In this document: one piece after another, positions 34,783 through 43,505 of the stretch
How positions within the stretch are numbered: the stretch's first letter is position 1
How the letters are laid out: each line of letters starts with the position of its first letter
Assembly (NCBI RefSeq): GCF_010015475.1
Contig: NZ_SSNI01000044.1
Span: 1 to 47,324 of the forward strand
Direction of reading: 5' to 3'
Origin: Pontibacter pamirensis
Lineage (GTDB): Bacteria > Bacteroidota > Bacteroidia > Cytophagales > Hymenobacteraceae
DNA: 47,324 bases
The notes under the pieces: generated by a model
What the model was told of the DNA's origin: nothing
Databases searched by the model: none
What the model saw: the letters and a program-made list of their open reading frames with translations, nothing else
Made by a program: the position numbers and the translations under genes

Positions 34783-35007
34783 GGGCTTGTGAATTTTTAT
34801 TGTCAGAAGTAAAGCTACAGGTATTCCGGCTATCTGAAAAGGTCTTGGCCTGAAAAAAAATATGGGAAAGTTAACAGATGATGTAGCATGGCAGCAGCCT
34901 TCTGTTGTAACATAGGCATACTTTCTCAAAATAAACTTAACTTTATAGTGCTGACTTACCAGCAAACAGTTTAGTACTATCTATCAAGTCTAATAATTGT
35001 ACAGCAA

Positions 35008-37500
35008 ATGCCAAAGTTTTACCAGGTCATAAGTTTCGCCCTACTTATGGCTGCCACCCAGACATCCTGCTCCACTACAAAAGAAGCGGCGCAACAACCA
35101 ACTGCCGCCACCCAAACAGAGGACCCTGTAAAGGCCAGACCAGCCTCCAGGAGCGGCTTTAAAAACTATAATGAGGTTGTCACAAAAGACGCTGTGTCAG
35201 ACCAGGGGCTTTTTACCGTTCATAAAGTAGGGGACAAGTACTACTATGAAATTCCTGACTCGCTCCTGCAGCGCGACTTCCTGTGGATAAGCCGGTTTGC
35301 CAGCCTTCCGTCCGGGCTGGGCGGCGGCTACGTAAACGCTGGTTCTTCTGTGAATGAGCAGATGGTGGTGTGGCAGAAGTTTAACGATAAAATTGTGCTG
35401 AAGACGAAGTCTTACAATGCTGTTGCTGCCGACTCTTTACCAATCAGCCTTTCGGTGCAGGCCAATAATTACCAGCCAACCATCTACGCGTTTGATATAG
35501 CTGCCTTGTCAAGAGACTCAGCAGGGTATGTGATAGATGTAACCAAGTTCTTCTCCAGCGACATCAAAGTAATCAGCGGGCTTGATGCTGACATGCGGAA
35601 AAACTACAAGGTGAGCAAACTGGACGAGAACCGCAGTTTTATCAATAGCGTAAAGAGCTTTCCGCTGAACATAGAGGTGAAGCAGGACTTTACCTATGAT
35701 GCTGCTGAGCCACCATCAAACTCCGCTACAGGGTCAATCAGCTTAATGATGAACCAGTCGATGGTACTGCTGCCAAAAGAGCCGATGCAGCCCCGCCTCA
35801 ACGATTACCGCGTAGGCTACTTTACCATTCGGCAGGTCGACTATGGCTCCGAGGCGCTGAAAGCCGACGAGAAATCATACATCCGCCGCTGGAAGTTAGT
35901 GCCGAAAGACATTGCCGCCTATGAGCGTGGTGAACTGGTAGAGCCAGTAAAGCCCATTGTATACTACCTCGACCCGGCCACGCCTGCAAAGCTGCGCCCA
36001 TACATTAAAGCTGGCGTAGAGCAATGGCAGACAGCGTTTGAAACAGCCGGATTTAAAAACGCTATCATTGCCAAAGACCCGCCTTCGCCGGAGGAGGACC
36101 CGGATTTCAGCCCGGAAGATGCGCGCTACTCCGTAATACGCTATGTGGCCAGCACCACCCGCAACGCCGTTGGCCCTAGCGTGTCTGACCCGCGCTCCGG
36201 AGAGATCATCGAGAGTGACATTATTTGGTACCACAACCACCTGCGCTCTTACAGAAACAGGTACTTACTGGAGACAGGCGCTGCCAACCCGAACGCCCGC
36301 ACCCTCGATACTCCTATAGAAGACCTGGGTGAGATGATGCTGGAGGTGATTACACATGAAGTGGGGCATGCCCTTGGCCTGCCGCATAACATGAAAGCCA
36401 GCGCCGCCTACCCAACTGACTCATTGCGATCTGGTGAGTTTACTCAAGAGTACGGCATTGCCGCCACCATCATGGACTATGCCCGCTACAACTACATTGC
36501 ACAGCCCGGCGACGAGAATATCCGGTTCATCCGCCAGTTAGGCCCTTATGATCATTACGCCATTAACTGGGGTTATCGCTACCTGCCCGATGCCAACAGT
36601 GCAGAGGAGGAAGTGCCGACACTGTCGAAATGGATAACAGAAAGAACCGGCGACCCAATTTACCAATTCGGCAGCGGAAGCGGCGGATACGACCCGGAAA
36701 GCCAGACGGAAGGCATCGGCGCCAATGTAATGGAGTCGAGCTCCTATGGCCTGAAGAATCTGAAGCGGGTAGCGCCGAAGCTGTATGAATGGACGGCAGC
36801 CCAGACAAATGACTACGATGACCTCGAAGAACTGTACGGTGAACTGGTCGGCGTCTGGAGCCGCTACATCGGTCATGTGGTGACGAATGTGGGTGGGGTG
36901 CACGAAAACCGCCTGAAGCCGGAGCAGGCAGGTTATATCTTTACTCCCGTAGCTGCCAAAACACAGACAGCCTCCCTGGACTGGCTTCTGAAGAACGCTT
37001 TTTCTTCGCCGGAGTGGCTGCACCAGACAAATATCAGCCGCAACATTCACCATGCCAGCTATGTGGAGAGCATCCGCAACCTGCAGGAGCGGCACCTGAA
37101 CAGCCTACTTTCCGCAGACAGAATGGCCCGTCTGATGGAAAACGAGGTGAACAACGTAGGCTACAATGCCTTGGACATGGTACGCCAGTTGCAGCGCGGT
37201 ATCTGGAGTGAGGTGTACAGCGGAGCCAAGATTGACATCTACCGCCGTAACCTGCAAAAGGCTTACCTGGACCGCATGAACTACCTGCTAAACGAAGAGC
37301 CGGCCCGCAGCAACCGCAACTACGGAACCCCGGTGGAAATCAGCCAGTCCGATATCCGTTCGATTGCAAGAGGCGAGCTGGTAAAGCTGCAGCGCCAGCT
37401 GAGAAGCGCCCAAAGCCGCTACATTAACGACCTCAGCCGGTATCATATAGATGATGCCATTGTCAGAATTGAAAACATCCTGAATCCGAAGAAAGCCTAA
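35008..37500 (+). CDS. Zinc-dependent metalloprotease (DUF5117/DUF5118 type)
   Basis: An 830-residue lipoprotein (LLMAATQTSCSTTKE, Cys near 20). The N-terminal part (about 50-290) matches the DUF5118 and DUF5117 segments of this Bacteroidota family: GLFTVHKVGDKYYYEIPDSLLQRDFLWISRFA and FSSDIKVISGLDADMRKNYKV. The metzincin-type site HEVGHALGLPHN (HExxHxxGxxH) lies near 449-460, followed by TIMDYARYNYIAQP, which provides the Met-turn. The C-terminal 300 residues are helical. It is likely exported and cell-attached, degrading proteins; substrates are unknown. A hairpin terminator follows at 37533. Confidence 0.88.
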   Translation: MPKFYQVISFALLMAATQTSCSTTKEAAQQPTAATQTEDPVKARPASRSGFKNYNEVVTKDAVSDQGLFTVHKVGDKYYYEIPDSLLQRDFLWISRFASLPSGLGGGYVNAGSSVNEQMVVWQKFNDKIVLKTKSYNAVAADSLPISLSVQANNYQPTIYAFDIAALSRDSAGYVIDVTKFFSSDIKVISGLDADMRKNYKVSKLDENRSFINSVKSFPLNIEVKQDFTYDAAEPPSNSATGSISLMMNQSMVLLPKEPMQPRLNDYRVGYFTIRQVDYGSEALKADEKSYIRRWKLVPKDIAAYERGELVEPVKPIVYYLDPATPAKLRPYIKAGVEQWQTAFETAGFKNAIIAKDPPSPEEDPDFSPEDARYSVIRYVASTTRNAVGPSVSDPRSGEIIESDIIWYHNHLRSYRNRYLLETGAANPNARTLDTPIEDLGEMMLEVITHEVGHALGLPHNMKASAAYPTDSLRSGEFTQEYGIAATIMDYARYNYIAQPGDENIRFIRQLGPYDHYAINWGYRYLPDANSAEEEVPTLSKWITERTGDPIYQFGSGSGGYDPESQTEGIGANVMESSSYGLKNLKRVAPKLYEWTAAQTNDYDDLEELYGELVGVWSRYIGHVVTNVGGVHENRLKPEQAGYIFTPVAAKTQTASLDWLLKNAFSSPEWLHQTNISRNIHHASYVESIRNLQERHLNSLLSADRMARLMENEVNNVGYNALDMVRQLQRGIWSEVYSGAKIDIYRRNLQKAYLDRMNYLLNEEPARSNRNYGTPVEISQSDIRSIARGELVKLQRQLRSAQSRYINDLSRYHIDDAIVRIENILNPKKA

Positions 37501-37532
37501 AGTCGGCTCAGAAACGTTAAACGTTATATTTG

Positions 37533-37559
37533 AAAGCCTTTCCAACCGGAAGGGCTTTT
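37533..37559 (+). terminator. Terminator after metalloprotease
   Basis: AAAGCCTTTCC-AACC-GGAAGGGCTTT, an 11-base stem with one wobble, then TG. It begins 32 bases after the stop. A close relative of the same hairpin terminates the opposite gene at 38046-38091. Confidence 0.7.
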
Positions 37560-37614
37560 GCATGGGTAGAGGTGAGATGGCGAGAAGATTAATTTATTTT
37601 CCATTTCACTGGCT

Positions 37615-37679
37615 CAAGTTTTAAAACTTGTGTCTAAAAATGATGTCGGGTTTGTAACCCGACTGGGCCCAGAGGCCCA
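37615..37679. repeat. Cluster of three perfect palindromes
   Basis: CAAGTTTTAAAACTTG (37615-37630) is a perfect palindrome. GTCGGGTT-TGT-AACCCGAC (37645-37663) is an eight-base stem. TGGGCC-CAGA-GGCCCA (37664-37679) follows directly. The block resembles a dispersed Bacteroidota intergenic repeat; no protein is encoded. The 620-base gap 37501-38121 is almost entirely hairpins, including element B and two more near 37959-38017 (for instance AGTCTTCAGACT). Confidence 0.6.
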
Positions 37680-37712
37680 AAAGTTGTTGGCGCGAGCAAG
37701 TACATCTGCGCC

Positions 37713-37932
37713 ACTTATAACTGACATTACGCAACACCAGATTTTAATTTGTTTTAAGTCCCGGCGGGATGACCTGTTAATATCCCGATGGTTAGAAACT
37801 GCCCTTAGCTCCAGCGGAGCGGCCTGTAAACATATCCCTAATAGGTCGCTCCGCTGGAGCTAAAGAATACTCGGCTTCTTTTCTATCAGGAGGTCGTCCC
37901 GCTGGGACTCTTGCGTAACGTCAGTTATAAGT
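37713..37932. repeat. Nested palindromic element, copy B (MITE-like)
   Basis: A 220-bp element whose 22-base ends (37713-37734 and 37911-37932) are inverted repeats with a single mismatch. Inside, GTCCCGGCGGGATGACCTG near 37758 pairs with the segment around 37889-37908. The core TAGCTCCAGCGGAGCG (from 37806) pairs with its complement ending near 37862. Order and spacing match copy A at 26254-26460. A 77-codon frame (37630-37863) crossing it is a repeat artefact. It sits between convergent genes. Confidence 0.8.
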
Positions 37933-38045
37933 AAAGATTAAAAAGTAAAACCATAATCTGGCGCGGGAATCCATCCCGTGACGCACGGTGGGTAAGAGTC
38001 TTCAGACTCGCTTGTGCAGTAGTAGCTTTCTGGCAAATGAAACAG

Positions 38046-38091
38046 CAGCAAAACAAAAGCCTTTCCAACTGGAAGGACTTTTGTTTTGCTG
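38046..38091. terminator. Long bidirectional terminator
   Basis: Arms 38046-38066 and 38071-38091 pair over 21 bases with one mismatch and one wobble, with loop AACT. The stem has A-rich and T-rich halves, suiting both strands. It lies 31 bases beyond the stop of the minus-strand amidohydrolase. Its core AAAGCCTTTCC-AAC-GGAAGG is shared with 37533-37559. Confidence 0.75.
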
Positions 38092-38121
38092 AAGGTGGTA
38101 TGGTATGGCGTAAAGCAAGTA

Positions 38122-39513
38122 CTACCGCTTCTGCAGTTTCCTGAGTTCCTGCTCTATATAGCTTTTGGGGAGCCAGCGCTTGCCAACGAGCACACCCTCT
38201 ATCTGCTGCGTTTGTTCGATTTGCTTTAACGGGTTGCCCGCCAGTAAAACAAGGTCAGCGGCAGCGCCGGTTTTAATGGTACCAATGTCCGGGCGGTTCA
38301 GGTAGCGACCTACATTTACGGTGCCGGTGCGCAGGGCCTCATAAGGACTAAGGCCTGCATCTACCAGGTACTTTAGCTCGTGATGCGTCGAGAAGCCCGG
38401 CACATTGAACACCTGTGGTGCATCAGAACCGAGCAACAGCCCAACGCCATTTCGATTTGCTTCATATATAAGCTTTCTTCTGAGCTGTAAGTAGTCCGCA
38501 ATTTTCGCAGCATCATACTGCGGGTTCTGCATCAAATTCCTTTTCGTGGACGTCCAGTTATCTAGCGTTTTGAGTGTCATGTATTTCATTTCCGGTGCCT
38601 GTCGCAGTTCCTCGGGGTCTTTGTCCGCCGCTATCCATCGCTCAGCAAGGGCCTGGGTCGGAACAACCCATATATCGTTTTCACGGAGCGCGTTTACCAG
38701 CTTCTGTATACGGCTTTCATCAGCTTGGTTGGCAATGTACATGGCAAATAGGCCCGCCTGCTGCTCCGGAATGGTATCCAGGCTTGGCACCAGGCTTTCC
38801 ACAAAGCCGTCCAGGTGGTCGATAGAGGCATAACCGCTTTCGATGGCGCGCCAGACACCTACATCGTAAGACACATGACCGGCAAACGGGATGCCTACCT
38901 CTTTGGCTGTGCTGGCGATAGCTGCAAAAGTTTCGGGCGTGAGGCCGGGGTGCAGCTTCAGGAAATCATATCCTGCCTGCTTCTGCTGGCGCACCATCTC
39001 AGCGCCTTCGGCCGGGGCTTTCACGCTGTTGCCGTTAAAGGAAGGGCCAGAAGTATAAAATCGGGGGCTGATAAGTTGACCGCTCTGGATTTTGTCGCGG
39101 AGCTCCAAGTGGCGCGGGTGGCCCAGCATACCTCGGATGGTCGTAATGCCATTCAGCGCAAAAAGCTTCAGCACTTCCTCCATCGGCTCAAATTCATTTA
39201 CGGGAGGTACATGCGCATGCATCTCCGCCAGCCCCGGCATCAGGTACTTGCCTTCTCCATTTATAACCAAAGCGTCTTTGCCATACTTCACTTCCCCTGA
39301 CTTGCCCATGGCGCTGATAACGCCGTCTTTAACCACCACGTCCTGATCTGCGAGCACCTGCTCTTTGTCCATGGGGATGACGTTGACAGCACGAAAAACT
39401 ATTTCGCGGTTCCCTGAATGCACTGGCTCCTGGGCCATACTAGAAATACTGAACAGCACAAGAAAACAGGCGAAGGCTGCTTTCAGGAGATTATTTGTTG
39501 CGTACTGTAGCAT
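38122..39513 (-). CDS. Secreted amidohydrolase-family protein (second copy)
   Basis: A 463-residue paralogue of the amidohydrolase at 16816-18249. A signal peptide (LLKAAFACFLVLFSISSMAQ) replaces the lipobox. Metal-site motifs are HAHVPP (HxH), DFLKLHPG (Lys), GHVSYD, SIDHLDGF and GSDAPQVFN (catalytic Asp). GLSPYEALRTGTVNVGRYL and GAAADLVLLAGNPL are shared family marks. The substrate is unknown. The gene stands alone and is terminated by the hairpin at 38046-38091. Confidence 0.85.
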   Translation of the reverse strand: MLQYATNNLLKAAFACFLVLFSISSMAQEPVHSGNREIVFRAVNVIPMDKEQVLADQDVVVKDGVISAMGKSGEVKYGKDALVINGEGKYLMPGLAEMHAHVPPVNEFEPMEEVLKLFALNGITTIRGMLGHPRHLELRDKIQSGQLISPRFYTSGPSFNGNSVKAPAEGAEMVRQQKQAGYDFLKLHPGLTPETFAAIASTAKEVGIPFAGHVSYDVGVWRAIESGYASIDHLDGFVESLVPSLDTIPEQQAGLFAMYIANQADESRIQKLVNALRENDIWVVPTQALAERWIAADKDPEELRQAPEMKYMTLKTLDNWTSTKRNLMQNPQYDAAKIADYLQLRRKLIYEANRNGVGLLLGSDAPQVFNVPGFSTHHELKYLVDAGLSPYEALRTGTVNVGRYLNRPDIGTIKTGAAADLVLLAGNPLKQIEQTQQIEGVLVGKRWLPKSYIEQELRKLQKR

Positions 39514-39857
39514 AAGAAACAGGATTTATAATGAGACTTGACAGAAAGAAATCACCTTGTTCTTTATTTCACAAAAGAAGCAAGCCTTTCCACAGCAACT
39601 ATTCTACCATGAAATACTCCTAAAAGGCTTTAAGTGTTTACTGGCTGTAGAGCAACAGGTTGTTCTGCAGGCAACCATATTCTAAACGAGGGTAAGTTCC
39701 TTTCTTACCTGGCAACCAGATATGTAACAGCGAAAGATTTTGTACTTTATACTTACTATGTTGTACATGCCGGTCGGAATAGCTTTCTGGCAGTTTTCTA
39801 ATCGTAGAGAGAAAGTGCTCGTAAGAGAAGAATTATCTGAAACTAAATTTCATAATT
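39514..39857. other. Intergenic region, no gene seen
   Basis: This 344-base gap separates divergent genes. I found no hairpin of note, ORF with family features or exact TAnnTTTG box; TAAATTTC at 39844-39851, 7 bases before the next ATG, is one mismatch away. It must carry two promoters I cannot place. Confidence 0.4.
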
Positions 39858-40091
39858 ATGAAGAAGACTTTCAACTTTATAATGACAGCGGCTTTTCTTT
39901 CCTCGTCGCTTTTGCTTGCCTCCTGCGCCGACAACCCCGCCACCGAGGATACTGATTTAGAAGGCACCACCACCGGAGGACTTGATATTGGTGGCGCTGC
40001 CGCTGGCGAAGGCGTGGATACTACAATCGTAGTAACCGATACCCTCCGCACCACAGCCGGCTCAACAACTGGTGGCGCAACGACAAATTAA
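39858..40091 (+). CDS. Small Gly/Thr-rich lipoprotein
   Basis: A 77-residue lipoprotein. The signal (MTAAFLSSSLLLASC, Cys near 23) is followed by ADNPATEDTDLEG and a low-complexity part rich in Gly, Thr, Ala and Asp (TTGGLDIGGAAAGEG, TTAGSTTGGATTN). I recognise no domain. Such short disordered lipoproteins occur widely in Bacteroidota. An overlapping frame (39740-39955) lacks family features and is a shadow. Confidence 0.65.
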   Translation: MKKTFNFIMTAAFLSSSLLLASCADNPATEDTDLEGTTTGGLDIGGAAAGEGVDTTIVVTDTLRTTAGSTTGGATTN

Positions 40092-40204
40092 ACTGTAATT
40101 TCGCCTCAGTGCTACACAAGTGCCTCAAGAGCGGCTTTATTTAATACTTCCTGCGGATGAACGAGGACAGCTTATCGCTCCAGGTGCTTTACTACCCTTT
40201 ACAT

Positions 40205-40597
40205 ATGAATAAAATAACAGCTGCCATCAACCACATTGCGCTTTATGTGCACAACCTAGACAGAAGTACAAATTTTTACAAAGAAGTGCTGCAACTGCGC
40301 CAGATACCGGAGCCTTTTAAAGACGGTTGGCATAACTGGTTCAGCATAGGAGAGCGAAGCCAGCTGCACCTGATAGAAGGAGCACCCCGGGAAATAGTGC
40401 AGGAGAAGCAAAGGCACATCTGTTTCAGTGTTTCATCGCTGGAAGATTTCATGGAGAACCTGGAAGAACTGCAAATAGCTTACGGCAACTTCGAAGAAAC
40501 ATCTAAAGAACCTAACCTGCGCTCCGACGGTATCCGGCAGATTTTCTTCCAGGACCCGGACGGTTATTGGGTGGAGGTAAATGATGACCATGCATAA
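40205..40597 (+). CDS. VOC-family (glyoxalase-like) protein
   Basis: A 130-residue vicinal-oxygen-chelate protein with two beta-alpha-beta modules. INHIALYVHNLDRSTNFYKEVLQLRQI gives the first metal His and the module start. QLHLIEG, RHICFSVSSLEDFMENL and IFFQDPDGYWVEVND supply the other His and Glu metal ligands. The fold serves glyoxalases, dioxygenases and fosfomycin/bleomycin resistance proteins; the substrate is unknown. The ATG at 40205 is chosen over an open start at 40157, since MNKITAAINHIALYV is the family start. Confidence 0.82.
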   Translation: MNKITAAINHIALYVHNLDRSTNFYKEVLQLRQIPEPFKDGWHNWFSIGERSQLHLIEGAPREIVQEKQRHICFSVSSLEDFMENLEELQIAYGNFEETSKEPNLRSDGIRQIFFQDPDGYWVEVNDDHA

Positions 40598-40607
40598 ACA
40601 GCGCTGG

Positions 40608-40634
40608 AAAAGCTTAGGTTAGAAGGAAGCTTTT
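40608..40634 (+). terminator. Short hairpin after VOC gene
   Basis: AAAAGCTT (40608-40615) pairs perfectly with AAGCTTTT (40627-40634), 11 bases past the stop of the VOC gene. The stem is AT-rich and the T run is short, so termination would be weak. Confidence 0.45.
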
Positions 40635-40711
40635 AGCTTAAGTTCCGGGATTATTCCTTACATGAGTAAACTTTATCAGGAAAAAGTTTATTTTTGATAG
40701 AAAAAAAGGGA

Positions 40712-41917
40712 ATGGCTTTGGTTGCTTTACAAGTGGTTTTGGTGGCGGGCGCAGTACAAGGGTTGTGCCTGGCTACCCTGCTTTTTACGCGCAGGCAAAA
40801 CAAACTGGCCAACAGTATACTGGGTGTGCTTATCCTGCTGCTGTCTTTCCAGTCGGTGTTGGTGGCATACGATACGCGCGATTTTTTTATGACCTTTCCG
40901 CACCTGAGCAAGGTGAGCTGGCTATTGCCATCGTTGTTTGGTCCGCTCATCTATCTGTTCACCGCAAAGCTAACCAGCGTGAAACCCGCCTGGAATAAGA
41001 AAGACTTCCTTCATCTGGTGCCCTTCATACTGTGCCTGTTGTACTTGCTGCCGTACTTTTTACAGCCAGCCGCAGCCAAAATCGCCTATCTCGACAATTT
41101 TGACAAAGCCTCGGAAGATGATTTCGGTGTCCTGAACCAGTTGCTCAATTTTTTGCACCTGGGCTATACCTGTGCCGCACTGGTCCTTATCCGAAAGCAC
41201 GAACAGAACATCCTGCAAAGCTTCTCAGAACTGCGCAAAGTCCGTTTGCACTGGCTGAAGCAGTTTGTGCAGCTTATCTTCTGCGTCATTCTGATTGGCG
41301 TATTTGTATTTTATGCCCGCAAATGGAATGTGCCATGGGTGACGGAAGTGTATCATTTCCATTACCTGGGAGTTATCTTGTGTATCTATTGGATAGGGTA
41401 TAAAGCACTTTCGCAGCCCGCTATATTCAATAATACAGTGTCGTTTCCGCAAACTAGGGAAGAACCGGGAGCAGAAATAACAGGGCTTGATGAGACGGTG
41501 GAAGAGGCGCAAACGGGTGAAGACACTGTTGCGGTAAAGTACCAGAAGTCTGGTTTGAAGGATGACGCGGCTGAAGAATACCTGGACCAGCTACTGGTCT
41601 TTATGCAGGAGCAGAAGCCGTACCTGCAAAATGAGCTCAGCATTCAGGAGTTGGCAGAGGTTGTTGGTATACCGAAGCACCACCTGTCACGTGTTGTTAA
41701 TGAGCGGCTTGGTAAAAATTTTTATGATTTCATTAATGCCTATAGGGTAGAGGAGGCGAAGCGCCTGCTGTTGAACCCTGCTTTCAGCCACTATACTACC
41801 TTGGCCATTGCCTTGGAGGCAGGCTTTAGTTCTAAAGCCACCTTCAATGCCGTTTTCAAGAAACAAACTGGTCTCACGCCAACGGCATATGTCTCAAAAG
41901 CTAAAATACCTGTCTGA
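40712..41917 (+). CDS. AraC-family regulator with membrane N-terminus
   Basis: A 401-residue protein with about seven hydrophobic helices in residues 1-230 (LQVVLVAGAVQGLCLATLLF, ILGVLILLLSFQ, LPFILCLLYLLPYFL and others), then a linker and a C-terminal AraC/XylS double helix-turn-helix (about 300-400: LSIQELAEVVGIPKHHLSRVVNERLG, then LAIALEAGFSSKATFNAVFKKQTGLTPTAY). This membrane-sensor layout is frequent in Bacteroidota and is thought to sense an envelope or external signal. I use the ATG at 40712 rather than TTG at 40694. An S41 peptidase follows after 75 bases with its own promoter and may be a target. Confidence 0.85.
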   Translation: MALVALQVVLVAGAVQGLCLATLLFTRRQNKLANSILGVLILLLSFQSVLVAYDTRDFFMTFPHLSKVSWLLPSLFGPLIYLFTAKLTSVKPAWNKKDFLHLVPFILCLLYLLPYFLQPAAAKIAYLDNFDKASEDDFGVLNQLLNFLHLGYTCAALVLIRKHEQNILQSFSELRKVRLHWLKQFVQLIFCVILIGVFVFYARKWNVPWVTEVYHFHYLGVILCIYWIGYKALSQPAIFNNTVSFPQTREEPGAEITGLDETVEEAQTGEDTVAVKYQKSGLKDDAAEEYLDQLLVFMQEQKPYLQNELSIQELAEVVGIPKHHLSRVVNERLGKNFYDFINAYRVEEAKRLLLNPAFSHYTTLAIALEAGFSSKATFNAVFKKQTGLTPTAYVSKAKIPV

Positions 41918-41954
41918 ACTTAGCGGATAAGACGCTTTGCCTGCTTTTAGACCG

Positions 41955-41962
41955 TACGTTTG
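41955..41962 (+). promoter_or_regulatory. -7 promoter box for S41 peptidase
   Basis: TACGTTTG matches TAnnTTTG, 30 bases before the ATG at 41993. A TTTG at 41936-41939 lies 15 bases upstream, somewhat close for the usual -33 spacing. Confidence 0.45.
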
Positions 41963-41992
41963 CAGCAACATTAACCTTTTTAAGCTTTGGAA

Positions 41993-43486
41993 ATGAAAAG
42001 ATTATCCGTTTTGCTGCAGTTTGTGTTGCTGGTGTGCCTGCCGTTGCATTCTTCTGCCCAATCTACCCCACAACAGGCTGAAAAATTTACGCCTGCACAG
42101 TTACGTGAAGATTTCACCTTGTTTCGCCAGGCACTGGAAGAAGCCCATCCGGGGCTGTACCGTTATACCTCCAAAGAAGTGTTTGATGCAAAATTCGACA
42201 GTACCTATGCTACCTTCAACCGTTCTATGACGGAGCAGGATTTTTATACCTCTGTAAAGCCGCTTGTTACGCTCATCCGCTGCGGGCATACTAAGTTTAT
42301 GCCCAAAGGTGAGCCCGGTGGAGACTATAATTACTGGTACCATACCGACCAGCTTTTCCCGCTAAAGCTGTACGTAACAGCGGGCAAGGCACACATCCTT
42401 TATCACTATGCCGATGGCGCAGTGGCTCCTGCCGGTGCGGAGCTGCTGGCTATAAATGGCAAGTCTTTTCAGGAAATTCAGCAAAAGCTACTGCCTAACC
42501 TGTCGTTTGCAGATGGCCTGGTGCAGACTACAAAGTACATGGACATGAGCCAGTACTTTAGCGGGCATTATGCAGCATTTGTAGATGCTGCGCCAGTATA
42601 CACCGTCACCTATCGGGGTGGGGATGGCGAAGCAGTGACCGCAGACTACCCGGCCGTAAGTTTAGAAACAATAAAGGCCTCGGAGCAGAAAAAAGCGGAG
42701 GGAAAGGCAGAACAGCCACCATACAGGCTCTCTTTTAGCGAAGACAATGTAGCGGTGCTGGAGATAGACTGGTTTATGAACAGCAAAAAGCTGAAGTTCA
42801 AAAAGTTTATGACTGATGCCTTCAAAACCATCAAAGAACGCAACCCAAAGGCGCTCATAATCGACGTCCGGAACAATGAGGGAGGTATGGATGGCTTGGG
42901 AATGCTCCTGAGCTCTTATCTGGCAGATAAACCGTATCAGTACTTTAGCCGTGTTGTCTCTAACTCAGATAAAAAATTCAGCTTTTCTGATAAGGCCCAT
43001 GAGCCCTGGTACTACTGGTATTTCCGAAGCAGAATGAAAAAGAATAACCGGGGCACCTTTGATGTACAGCCCGCTAAGTACCTGCGGGAACTCACGCCCC
43101 AAAGAGATGCCTATACCGGTGATGTATATATCCTGACGAATGGCTGGAGCTTTTCTGTTACAGGCGAGTTTGCTGCAGTAGTACACAACATGGGCAGGGC
43201 CATCTTTGTCGGGCAGGAAACGGGTGGCGCTTACCAGGGCGATAACAGCGGGTACTTTTCTTTTTTGCCTCTCCCGAATACCAAAGTCGTTCTGGGTATT
43301 CCGCTCTGGTCATACTATACGGCTGTTTCCAATGAGCCAGTGAAAGACCGGGGCGTTATACCGCACCACATAGTGGAGTCAACGGTACAGGATGTGCTAA
43401 ATGGCACCGACCGTGAAATGACCTATACGCAGGAACTCATCCGGAAGAAAGCCGCCAGCACACAGGCAATCAGAAATCAACAGTAG
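41993..43486 (+). CDS. S41-family (C-terminal-processing-like) serine peptidase
   Basis: A 497-residue secreted peptidase. A signal peptide (LLQFVLLVCLPLHSSAQ) precedes LREDFTLFRQALEEAHPGLYRYTS, the N-terminal helical domain typical of this Bacteroidota branch. The S41 core includes ALIIDVRNNEGGMDG, and the nucleophile region VYILTNGWSFSVTGEFA, followed by GQETGGAYQGDNSGYF and a C-terminal strand. The PDZ-like segment is reduced or diverged. It probably cleaves periplasmic or extracellular peptides. A TTG two codons upstream is an alternative start. It converges on the DUF4184 gene with a 19-base gap. Confidence 0.85.
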   Translation: MKRLSVLLQFVLLVCLPLHSSAQSTPQQAEKFTPAQLREDFTLFRQALEEAHPGLYRYTSKEVFDAKFDSTYATFNRSMTEQDFYTSVKPLVTLIRCGHTKFMPKGEPGGDYNYWYHTDQLFPLKLYVTAGKAHILYHYADGAVAPAGAELLAINGKSFQEIQQKLLPNLSFADGLVQTTKYMDMSQYFSGHYAAFVDAAPVYTVTYRGGDGEAVTADYPAVSLETIKASEQKKAEGKAEQPPYRLSFSEDNVAVLEIDWFMNSKKLKFKKFMTDAFKTIKERNPKALIIDVRNNEGGMDGLGMLLSSYLADKPYQYFSRVVSNSDKKFSFSDKAHEPWYYWYFRSRMKKNNRGTFDVQPAKYLRELTPQRDAYTGDVYILTNGWSFSVTGEFAAVVHNMGRAIFVGQETGGAYQGDNSGYFSFLPLPNTKVVLGIPLWSYYTAVSNEPVKDRGVIPHHIVESTVQDVLNGTDREMTYTQELIRKKAASTQAIRNQQ

Positions 43487-43505
43487 TTGAGCAGGCTCTG
43501 AATTT

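Noticed and set aside
37630..37863. 77-codon frame across element B
   Set aside because: It reads through two hairpins and half of the element, with no protein features.
39740..39955. 71-codon frame starting before the small lipoprotein gene
   Set aside because: It overlaps the lipoprotein in another frame and becomes Arg-rich low-quality sequence at the end.
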